Shown one piece after another: positions 1 to 5,961 of a stretch of DNA of 6,078 nt (its first letter is position 1; each line of letters opens with the position of its first letter). The position numbers were made by a program, and so were the translations under genes. The stretch spans positions 1 to 6,078 of the forward strand of contig CAYUNT010000241.1 in assembly GCA_964446285.1 (NCBI GenBank), read 5' to 3'. The notes under the pieces were generated by a model. The model was not told where the DNA came from. It worked only from the letters and a program-made list of their open reading frames with translations, and ran no database searches. Origin of the DNA: CAYUNT01 sp964446285. GTDB lineage: Bacteria > Sumerlaeota > Sumerlaeia > SLMS01 > CAYUNT01.

Positions 1-1704
1 ACCCTCTCGCCTGAACCGTCCGCCTCCACGACTGCCATTCCCGCTGTTGTGGCCGCCGCGCCGCCCCCAACTCCGGCTCCCACTCTTTCTGGAAACGCCT
101 TTTTCGAAGCCATTCCAAATCAGATCAATCCCATCCTCACTCCAGAACCTGCGCCATCGCCGCGCACGGTTCAGGGGAATGTCGCGCAGCCAGCTCTGCC
201 GCCCTCGTCGCAGATATCAGGACCATACATACGAATTCGTCTGGTCAACACCGAAGACAGCCGCCTGGATTTCTCGCTGCAAACGCCGGAGGGCGAGATT
301 ATTCGACGCTCCGTCCTCCCCCGCGAATCCGAGATTCTCGATGTCGCGCCCGCCTTGGGGCTTTTTACCTACATCACACAATCCACGCTGGATGGGGTGA
401 GGATTGCACCAGATATCACGATGAAAAGCGAGACGTGCCGCCTGACGCGATGGGAGACCTGGCGGTTTTCGCTGGAAAAGCCGCCTCCCGGAATGCCTTT
501 TGGCGGAAGCAAATTCTGGCGAGTGAGCCGCTCTCCCCTCGAAGGCGCCCCCCCCGCATCCGTTTCTTTTGGCAATGTGGTTCCCGGCACAACTGCCAAT
601 GCAACACCGCGCCACACTCCGCCGCCGGCCCGTTCGCCCCTTCCTCCCGATACAGGCGCCGCCTATACAAAAATCTACACGGTTCCCAGCGTGATCATGG
701 ACGGCCAAAACGACCGCCAGGATTATTACGCGCCCCGTGGGAAGACGCTGCACATTATCCACTTTGTTTTGCCGGGATGGGTGCGCGAAATCCGCGCAGA
801 AGAATTTACGCTGATGCTCGATGACAATTCGAATGTGAAGGGATTGGGTCTGTATCTTCCCTCGAACCGGCGCCTCCGCATGACGAACTCAGAGCCGGTG
901 CTTTTGAGCAAAGACGGCGAGGCCGTGGATGTTCCCATTGTGTTCGCCGCGCCAAAACTCGCCAAGCCCTTGGCGGTGCGATGGATAAACGCCATTATCC
1001 CGCTGACGGACGAAGGCCGGAAGGGAAATGTAATACACGAAAATCCGCAGGCGGCTCAAGCGCCCACCCCAACGCTCGATGCGGGAGCGCTCTTTGGCGG
1101 CATGATGAAACCCGGCCAATCCACCGGCACAGGCACAGGCTCCGGCCCTACCCCGACGCCCTTGGCGGCGCCAATCAGCTGGGGCGCGACAGAGCCGGTC
1201 CGCATTGTTCTTCGCGGGATTTCCTTCCAAAACGACCAGACGCGCATCACGTTGACCGCAACAAGTCAGGAGCCACTGCAAATTGAAGAGTGCAACGCCG
1301 CCGCTGTATTCTTAGCAGATGCTTTCGCCCAGTATTCGCCCTCCTATTTTTTCGAGAACTGCAAGGACTGGAGCGAAGCGAAGAGCAATTCCGATCCGCC
1401 CAGCCCTCTGTATCGCTACGCCACACTGATCGCTGTCTGGGGAAATACCCCCGAATACGCGATTTATGAAGCATTTCCCGGCCACGCCCCGCCCGCGAAC
1501 TTTGTCGGCCAAGTGACGCGCATTTTCCGAGTGGAACGCGACGCGGGAGTTCCCGATGGCTTGCGCCTGGATTTGTCTATCCCTGTATCATTTGCAAATT
1601 ACAAAGGTTCGGGAACGCTGCACGTCTGGCTTTTGCGCGAAAATAAGCGATATAGCAACCTGCTCGGCATCCCGGTGGATTTCTCCAAGCCCTTGCCCAA
1701 ATAA
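1..1704 (+). CDS. Proline-rich multi-module protein of unknown function (5' partial)
   Basis: The frame is open from base 1 with no stop, so 567 residues are visible and the N-terminus is missing. The GTG at 49 lies inside a Pro/Ala-rich stretch and is unlikely to be the real start. No known family is recognised. The protein alternates Pro/Ala/Thr-rich linkers with hydrophobic, beta-rich segments. Visible residues 1-73 are a linker. A first module spans about 76-190 (contains YIRIRLVNTEDSRLDFSLQ). A short PPPARSPLPP linker follows at about 207-216. A second module spans about 220-340 (LHIIHFVLPGWVREI), followed by a Gly/Thr/Pro linker at about 350-390, and a third module runs from about 393 to the end (PVRIVLRGISF). 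The linkers and beta-rich modules suggest an extracytoplasmic or surface protein, but a signal peptide cannot be checked because the N-terminus is absent. The third module has Cys residues near 431 and 454 that could form a disulfide. It ends 256 bp before the PEGA gene and need not share its transcript. Confidence 0.85.
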   Translation, partial: TLSPEPSASTTAIPAVVAAAPPPTPAPTLSGNAFFEAIPNQINPILTPEPAPSPRTVQGNVAQPALPPSSQISGPYIRIRLVNTEDSRLDFSLQTPEGEIIRRSVLPRESEILDVAPALGLFTYITQSTLDGVRIAPDITMKSETCRLTRWETWRFSLEKPPPGMPFGGSKFWRVSRSPLEGAPPASVSFGNVVPGTTANATPRHTPPPARSPLPPDTGAAYTKIYTVPSVIMDGQNDRQDYYAPRGKTLHIIHFVLPGWVREIRAEEFTLMLDDNSNVKGLGLYLPSNRRLRMTNSEPVLLSKDGEAVDVPIVFAAPKLAKPLAVRWINAIIPLTDEGRKGNVIHENPQAAQAPTPTLDAGALFGGMMKPGQSTGTGTGSGPTPTPLAAPISWGATEPVRIVLRGISFQNDQTRITLTATSQEPLQIEECNAAAVFLADAFAQYSPSYFFENCKDWSEAKSNSDPPSPLYRYATLIAVWGNTPEYAIYEAFPGHAPPANFVGQVTRIFRVERDAGVPDGLRLDLSIPVSFANYKGSGTLHVWLLRENKRYSNLLGIPVDFSKPLPK

Positions 1705-1728
1705 CCGGGCGATTCCTGCATACTTTTA

Positions 1729-1780
1729 GGGGAAGCGTGTGCGCCCTCGCAAATCACGGTCCGATTGGACGCCCTTTTTT
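1729..1780 (+). terminator. Weak candidate terminator after the proline-rich gene
   Basis: A run of six T at 1775-1780 follows GCCC at 1771-1774. Immediately before it is a small hairpin, GTCC at 1759-1762 and GGAC at 1767-1770 with a GATT loop. An alternative longer-range pairing joins GCGT at 1735-1738 to ACGC at 1769-1772, with flanking G and C runs. Neither stem is strong. The placement 25-75 bp after the stop codon and the T-run are the main support. Confidence 0.25.
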
Positions 1781-1850
1781 GTTCGGAATTCGCAACAGCC
1801 CGGGGGGTTGGGCCAATACCCCGCGCGTGATTTCTTGCACCCTTCAAGGC

Positions 1851-1880
1851 TTGACATCCGGTCGATTGATGTCCAATAAA
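1851..1880 (+). promoter_or_regulatory. Putative sigma70-type promoter for the PEGA gene
   Basis: A perfect -35 hexamer TTGACA lies at 1851-1856. Eighteen bases later is AATAAA at 1875-1880, which matches four of six positions of TATAAT. Transcription would begin near 1887, about 75 bp before the GTG start of the PEGA lipoprotein. This is the best promoter-like match seen in the intergenic region, but the -10 is imperfect and the organism's sigma-factor preferences are unknown. Confidence 0.4.
1853..1873. repeat. Perfect 6-bp inverted repeat inside the putative promoter
   Basis: GACATC at 1853-1858 and GATGTC at 1868-1873 are exact reverse complements separated by 9 bases, so their centres are 15 bp apart. 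With one extra base allowed in the right arm, the dyad extends to TTGACATC and GATGTCCAA. It lies between the proposed -35 and -10 elements, where a repressor operator would sit. This is a sequence observation; the operator role is inference. Confidence 0.4.
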
Positions 1881-1892
1881 ATGAGTGGAAAA

Positions 1893-1921
1893 GGGTCACT
1901 GCTCGATCGGATGAGCAGCCC
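1893..1921 (+). promoter_or_regulatory. Predicted 5'-UTR hairpin upstream of the PEGA gene
   Basis: CTGCTC at 1899-1904 and GAGCAG at 1913-1918 are exact reverse complements flanking an 8-base loop. GGG at 1893-1895 can add pairs with CCC at 1919-1921 if TCA at 1896-1898 is bulged. No T-run follows, so it is not an intrinsic terminator. It would lie in the leader of a transcript starting near 1887, about 40 bp before the start codon. It may stabilise the message or bind a regulator. Confidence 0.35.
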
Positions 1922-1951
1922 ATGCATTTCTGGCAATTTGACATCAATAAC

Positions 1952-1955
1952 GAGG
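1952..1955 (+). promoter_or_regulatory. Ribosome-binding site that decides the GTG start of the PEGA gene
   Basis: GAGG lies 5 bases before the GTG at 1961. The upstream in-frame ATG at 1922 has no comparable site, and starting there would put 13 polar and charged residues in front of an otherwise textbook lipoprotein signal peptide. The site therefore supports the GTG. Confidence 0.6.
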
Positions 1956-1960
1956 TCCGT

Positions 1961-2359
1961 GTGAGGGGGCGTATTACTTCTTGTCTTGGCGTTGGGATCC
2001 TGCTCGGCGCGCTGGCTGCCTCAGGATGCATTCGTTCCCGCATTATCGTTACATCCGATCCCCCGGGCGCGGATGTTACAATGAACGGGTTGCATCGCGG
2101 GCGGACACCCATCGAAATCCCATTTATCTGGTATTGGTATTATGATTTCGACATGCGCGAGGAAGGATACGAACCCCTGGTAATCCGAGAGCGTTTGCAC
2201 GCGCCGTTTTACTGCACGGCGCCGCTTGATTTAATTTCCGAGGCCCTGCCTATTCCTATTTACGACACGAAACGGCGGCATTATATTCTTGTGGCGAAAG
2301 AGCCGGTGAAAGCAGGAACAGCCCAATCCGGCAGCTCTTTGCCCGCCGACAAGTTCTAG
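1961..2359 (+). CDS. PEGA-domain lipoprotein
   Basis: This 132-residue protein has an N-terminal lipoprotein signal peptide: MRGR, then a hydrophobic stretch, then the lipobox AASGC with Cys23 as the lipidated residue. The residue after Cys is Ile rather than Asp, which fits outer-membrane sorting under the classical Lol rule. After the Cys comes a PEGA domain at about residues 28-75, with the signature DPPGADVTMNG (33-43) and GRTP (47-50), an aromatic cluster FIWYWYYDF, and EEGY (67-70). PEGA domains are small beta-rich modules found in surface and envelope proteins. A short region with the PLD motif (88-90) follows, and the tail is Ser/Ala-rich. The protein resembles short PEGA lipoproteins I associate with planctomycete-type genomes. 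Its molecular role is unknown. GTG was chosen over the ATG at 1922 because of the GAGG site and the signal peptide. Promoter-like and dyad elements lie just upstream, and the kinase follows 89 bp downstream. Confidence 0.85.
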   Translation: MRGRITSCLGVGILLGALAASGCIRSRIIVTSDPPGADVTMNGLHRGRTPIEIPFIWYWYYDFDMREEGYEPLVIRERLHAPFYCTAPLDLISEALPIPIYDTKRRHYILVAKEPVKAGTAQSGSSLPADKF

Positions 2360-2376
2360 TTCCAAAGAAAAGCATT

Positions 2377-2384
2377 AGAGGAAA
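2377..2384 (+). promoter_or_regulatory. Orphan Shine-Dalgarno-like site before the kinase gene
   Basis: AGAGGAAA matches the anti-Shine-Dalgarno well but cannot serve the kinase directly: it lies 64 bp before the ATG, and a TGA at 2401-2403 closes the kinase frame. The nearest possible starts it could serve are the rare CTG at 2391 and TTG at 2400, both in one short frame that ends with TAA at 2445-2447, one base before the kinase ATG. It may mark a leader peptide, or it may be chance. Confidence 0.25.
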
Positions 2385-2448
2385 CACACGCTGCCCTTAT
2401 TGACCCTCAAGTCTCATTTTGTCCGTATCCGCACCCCCATTAAGTAAC

Positions 2449-4179
2449 ATGGACCGAAATATAGGCACCGCCACCGCCCGATTGGTTATCCGAAATCCCC
2501 TGCCGGGGGTGGAATCCACTTATCCGATTAACCAGCCGCAGGTGACAGTTGGCCGGCATCCGGGAAATTCAATCGTTCTGGCTTTAGATTCCATTTCGCG
2601 GTTTCATTCGCGGATTGATATTCGCGGCTCGCACTACATTTTGCAGGATTTGAATTCCTCCAACGGCACGTTTGTCAACGGCGAGCGGATCAGTTCGGCC
2701 ACGCTGCACGACGGCGACATCGTTGTTTTTGGCAATGTTGAGTTCCAGTTCGTCAACGAGGCCAGTTCGCAGCGGGGACCTCGTTCGACGCCTTCGCCCA
2801 TCATCAAATCGCAAGTGGTGGACATCCAGGATGGCGTGGCCGCAGGCACGCCGCCCGTGACCACCAAGGTGATTCGCGCCGAGGAAGTGCGCGATACATC
2901 GAGTTATTTGACCCCCGCCTCGGGACGCCCGGACGGACAGACGCTTGCGAAAATCAACAGCCGATTGGCGACGCTGTATGCGCTTTCGGAAATGTTGCGC
3001 GAATGCGCCGGGCAGTCCGAAAAGCAAATCCTGCAATCAGTTCTCGACCTGATTTTCGAAGCGGTTTCGGCCGATCGCGGGGCGATACTCACGCGGTTCT
3101 CACGCGACGCCAAAGAATTCGATGTGGCCGTTGTCAAGTATCGCGACAAGCCCATCCTCGAACAAAAAGTTTCCGTATCGCGGACCATCCTCGAACGCGT
3201 CGTGAATGAGCGCGTGGCCGTCCTTTCGAGCGATGCGCAAGCCGATGCCCGCTTCGAGGCGTCCGAGTCCATTTTCCTCCACAATATCCGCTCGACCATG
3301 TGCGTCCCGATGATCAGCGAGGGGCGCGTGATGGGGATCATCCATCTCGACACGCAATCGACCACTCGCCAGTTCACCGAGGACGATCTCGAATTTATCA
3401 CGACGATGGCGACAGAAGTGGCGGTTTCGCTGGAGAACATGCGGATGCGAGAGGAACGCATCGGGCGCGAACGTCTGGCCGCCGTAGGCGAAACCGTGGC
3501 CGGAATCTCGCACAATGTGAAGAACATCCTGTTGCTGTCGCAGGGCGGCATGGAACTGCTCGATCGCGCCTGTGCCGCGGGCGACATGGAGCAAGTGGTC
3601 GAGAGTTGGTCGGTCGTGCGGCGCGGAATCGACAAAATCAGCAAACTTGTCAAAGACATGCTCGATTACTCGAAGCCCAAGCGGCCTGTTTTGTCGCGCC
3701 AGGACCTGAACGAGTTGATTTGTTCTATTGCGGAGGAGGTGGAAGAAGACCTGATCCGCAAGAATGTGCGCCTCGAGCTCGAACTCGATGAGGCTCTGCA
3801 GCCGATTGAAACGGATGAGCACGGCCTGACTCGCACAATCATGAACCTGATTATAAACGCCTCGGAAGCCATTTCGCATCCCAACGGTCTGATTGTGGTC
3901 TATACAGAGCAGACCAGCGACGGAAACGTCCTGATTCGCGTGCGTGACAACGGATGCGGAATTCCCCAGGACAAATTGGAAAAGATTTTCTTCCCCTTCT
4001 TCACCACCAAAGGTTCCTCAGGAACCGGCCTGGGACTGCCGATGTGCAAAAAAGTGGTCGAAGACCTCGGAGGCACAATCACAGTGGATTCGGTGATGGG
4101 AGAAGGCGCGACGTTTACTGTGGTTCTTCCCATCGAGCCACAAGTCGCCGGCACAGCGGCTACTGAGGAAAGCGAATAA
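2449..4179 (+). CDS. FHA-GAF sensor histidine kinase
   Basis: Numbering is from the ATG (576 residues). The protein is soluble, with no signal peptide or membrane segment. An FHA domain at about 10-105 binds phosphothreonine peptides and shows GRHPGNSIVL (35-44), SRFHSR (50-55) and NSSNGTFVNG (69-78). A linker is followed by a helical stretch and a GAF domain at about 188-335, a sensor or partner-binding module. The dimerisation helix carries GETVAGISHNVKN with the presumed phospho-acceptor His355. The ATPase domain shows the N-box with Asn470, the G1 box DNGCGIP (500-506), the F-box FFPFFTTK (514-521) and the G2 box GTGLGLP (525-531). All ATP-binding motifs look intact. The residue after the His is Asn, where Glu or Asp is usual. 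There is no receiver domain and no response regulator nearby. An upstream TTG at 2419 could be the start instead, but neither start has a clear ribosome-binding site and ATG is preferred. FHA domains usually connect to Ser/Thr kinase signalling, so cross-talk is likely (inference). Confidence 0.93.
   Translation: MDRNIGTATARLVIRNPLPGVESTYPINQPQVTVGRHPGNSIVLALDSISRFHSRIDIRGSHYILQDLNSSNGTFVNGERISSATLHDGDIVVFGNVEFQFVNEASSQRGPRSTPSPIIKSQVVDIQDGVAAGTPPVTTKVIRAEEVRDTSSYLTPASGRPDGQTLAKINSRLATLYALSEMLRECAGQSEKQILQSVLDLIFEAVSADRGAILTRFSRDAKEFDVAVVKYRDKPILEQKVSVSRTILERVVNERVAVLSSDAQADARFEASESIFLHNIRSTMCVPMISEGRVMGIIHLDTQSTTRQFTEDDLEFITTMATEVAVSLENMRMREERIGRERLAAVGETVAGISHNVKNILLLSQGGMELLDRACAAGDMEQVVESWSVVRRGIDKISKLVKDMLDYSKPKRPVLSRQDLNELICSIAEEVEEDLIRKNVRLELELDEALQPIETDEHGLTRTIMNLIINASEAISHPNGLIVVYTEQTSDGNVLIRVRDNGCGIPQDKLEKIFFPFFTTKGSSGTGLGLPMCKKVVEDLGGTITVDSVMGEGATFTVVLPIEPQVAGTAATEESE
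4165..4172 (+). promoter_or_regulatory. Ribosome-binding site for the aromatic-repeat lipoprotein, inside the kinase gene
   Basis: GAGGAAAG lies within the last codons of the kinase gene, 7 bases before the GTG at 4180. With the kinase TAA directly preceding that GTG, this arrangement favours translational coupling of the two genes. Confidence 0.6.
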
Positions 4180-5961
4180 GTGAAAGGCCGGCGCCGCTCG
4201 GTCTGGATTTTATCTGTTGGCGGGGCGATATTCTGCGGCCTGTTTCTGGGCGCATGTTCAGCGGCGCGTCCAGGGACGCACGGACGGCCGCGTCCGGAAG
4301 TCAACGCTTTCCCCCTGGCGCATTATCAGTCGGGCGAAACCACAGGCACCTATTCGCTCTGGGCGCCCTGGCCGCTTTTTCGCATTGAAAATACAACGGA
4401 ATCCCTGACCACGGCCCTGCATCCGCTTTTCTCATGGCATAAGGAACATGAAGGCGGTCGGTATGACTTCCACGCCGTCTGGCCGTTTTTGCGCCGCACC
4501 TATCGCCCCGCGACGTTCAAGGGGGAACAATTCAAGGTTTTCTATCTCTTTCCCATTCTTTACGACGGACAGGGCCAAGTGGAGGGAAAGCCGGTCAGCA
4601 CGCGCTATCTGCTGCCGATTCTCTACCAGGGACGCGAAGGGCCGCACCGCCACCACTTTATCTTGTTTCCTTTTTACTGGAAGGCTCGCGATGCGCGCCT
4701 GATCTGGCCTTTGTTCCCCCAGCGACCACAAACTTTCTACGCGTTGTGGCCTATTTTCGGGGATTTCCGGGGATACTGGAACCGCGACCGCATTCAGTTT
4801 TTATTTTGGCCATTGTTTGTAACGTCGAGCAAGGGGCGCGGCAAAGATCAAATCACGATCGACAGCATCGTCTGGCCGCTCACGGGGTTTTACTCGGGCA
4901 AAAATGTGTCGGGATTCCGCCTGTGGCCGCTTTTCAGTTATGTCAACAAAGACGATGAGTGGACACGTATGTATTGGCTGTGGCCGCTGGGGCATCATCG
5001 GACAGGCCTCGCCTCGGACGGACGCACAACCCAGTCGATGACGATGTTTTTTCCATTTTACGGACACATGCGCTCGGCGGGCTTCGACTACGACCTGCTT
5101 TTCCCCTTTTATGGGCGCTTGCGGTCAGGAAAACGCACATCGACCGGATATGCGCTTGCGTTCTACAATACGGATCACAGCGAACGGTCGGGCGTGATCG
5201 AGCACCGGCTTTTGTGGTTTGTGGTCCGATGGCGAACTCGCGTGGAGGAGCCGGAGCGCGAAAAACCGACAGAGGAAACGGCAGCGCCCAAGACGGCAGA
5301 CCTGGAGGTCCGCCCCGCTGGACGCGCCCCCGCGGAAGGCGATACCGCAAAAGGCGCCACTTCGGAAGGCACTTCCGCCGGACGCAAGGCGGGGGAAAAG
5401 TCACCTCCCACGGGATGGGCTGTGTTCCCGCTGTATGGCAGCATGAAATCGGATCAGTCCATCCGCCAGTTTGCGTTGTGGCCACTTTACTCGCGCAAAT
5501 GGGACCGCGCCAAGGAATTCGAGTTCGACCGCCATTACTTCGTTCCGTTTTATTCGTCGCAGGAGCGGCGTTGGAACGACGGCGCACTCAGCCGGTCGTC
5601 GTTTATATTTCCGCTGTTCAAATCGAGCCTGAGGCGCGACGGCGCATCGCACTGCCACGCGCTGCATCTGTGGTGGTATGATTCGCTCGATGGCCTGGAC
5701 CGCAACTACGCGCCGCTGTGGACTATATATGAGAACAATTCCTATGCGCGCACGGGCGTCCGGCGCTGGAGCCTGATGAAGCATCTTTACGAAACCGAGA
5801 CGCGCGCGGATGGCGAACGCCGCTCCGCATTCAACATGCTGTTGTTTTCAGGAGACTTCACGCCAAACCACGAAAAAGTGTCTATTGCCTGGGGGCTTCT
5901 TGGATACGAGCGCGAGCAGAGCAAGCGTTCCCTGCGCCTTCTCTGGGCCTTCCGAATATAA
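4180..5961 (+). CDS. Aromatic-repeat (W/F-P-L-F/Y) lipoprotein of unknown function
   Basis: This 593-residue protein starts at a GTG immediately after the kinase stop. It has a basic N-terminus (KGRRR), a hydrophobic segment and a clean lipobox LGAC with Cys26. The next residue is Ser, which fits outer-membrane sorting. The mature part is dominated by about 18 copies of a short motif, [LVIA][W/F]P[LIF][F/Y/L], for example WPLF, FPFY and LWPLY. The motif prolines fall at 65, 82, 102, 125, 146, 164, 177, 191, 211, 233, 250, 269, 292 and 309, then after a break at 417, 435, 456 and 478. Spacing is 13-23 residues. A hydrophilic Glu/Pro/Ala/Lys-rich linker at about 354-410 divides two repeat blocks. 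The C-terminus has LWTIY near 513-517 and ends in LRLLWAFRI. The regular aromatic strands with polar turns suggest a repetitive beta structure such as a barrel, solenoid or propeller (inference). I do not recognise a named family. Coupling to the kinase implies a linked physiological role. Confidence 0.88.
   Translation: MKGRRRSVWILSVGGAIFCGLFLGACSAARPGTHGRPRPEVNAFPLAHYQSGETTGTYSLWAPWPLFRIENTTESLTTALHPLFSWHKEHEGGRYDFHAVWPFLRRTYRPATFKGEQFKVFYLFPILYDGQGQVEGKPVSTRYLLPILYQGREGPHRHHFILFPFYWKARDARLIWPLFPQRPQTFYALWPIFGDFRGYWNRDRIQFLFWPLFVTSSKGRGKDQITIDSIVWPLTGFYSGKNVSGFRLWPLFSYVNKDDEWTRMYWLWPLGHHRTGLASDGRTTQSMTMFFPFYGHMRSAGFDYDLLFPFYGRLRSGKRTSTGYALAFYNTDHSERSGVIEHRLLWFVVRWRTRVEEPEREKPTEETAAPKTADLEVRPAGRAPAEGDTAKGATSEGTSAGRKAGEKSPPTGWAVFPLYGSMKSDQSIRQFALWPLYSRKWDRAKEFEFDRHYFVPFYSSQERRWNDGALSRSSFIFPLFKSSLRRDGASHCHALHLWWYDSLDGLDRNYAPLWTIYENNSYARTGVRRWSLMKHLYETETRADGERRSAFNMLLFSGDFTPNHEKVSIAWGLLGYEREQSKRSLRLLWAFRI
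4357..5625 (+). repeat. Degenerate aromatic-proline peptide repeat array
   Basis: This is the coding span of the roughly 18 motif copies, residues 60 to 482 of the lipoprotein. The repeats are conserved as peptide motifs, not as DNA: the codons used vary between copies, for example WPLF as tggccgcttttt, tggcctttgttc and tggccattgttt. This indicates old duplication with selection on the protein and not a recent tandem DNA expansion. Confidence 0.7.
5239..5409 (+). other. Low-complexity charged linker within the repeat lipoprotein
   Basis: Residues about 354-410 are rich in Glu, Pro, Ala, Lys, Thr and Gly, with short near-repeats such as the GATSEGTSAGRKAGEK stretch. No aromatic-proline motif occurs here. 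It interrupts the regular array and probably forms a disordered loop or an inter-domain tether. Confidence 0.55.

Noticed and set aside
217..762. A 181-residue minus-strand ORF within the first gene
   Set aside because: It is antisense to the continuous plus-strand frame, has no domain or ribosome-binding site, and is best explained as a shadow.
1798..1824. GGGG...CCCC inverted repeat around the TTGGGCCAA core
   Set aside because: The loop is very short, the arms are offset by a bulge, and no T-run follows. It is too weak to call as a terminator or operator.
1737..1964. A 75-residue + strand ORF in the intergenic region
   Set aside because: It has a GTG start without a ribosome-binding site and no recognisable domain. 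It runs across the promoter-like and dyad elements and overlaps the PEGA gene start in another frame.
2400..2431. TTGACC as a possible -35 for a kinase promoter
   Set aside because: No -10-like hexamer lies 16-18 bases downstream. The nearest TAT-containing sequence is badly spaced.
2904..3879. Long minus-strand ORFs (251 and 259 residues) opposite the kinase
   Set aside because: They lie wholly antisense to a kinase with intact motifs. Their Ser/Arg- or His/Arg-rich composition is typical of shadow frames in GC-rich coding DNA.
4943..5681. Overlapping ORFs of 214 residues (minus) and 240 residues (plus) inside the repeat lipoprotein
   Set aside because: Both are shadows. Only the 4180-5961 frame carries the regular aromatic motif and signal peptide.
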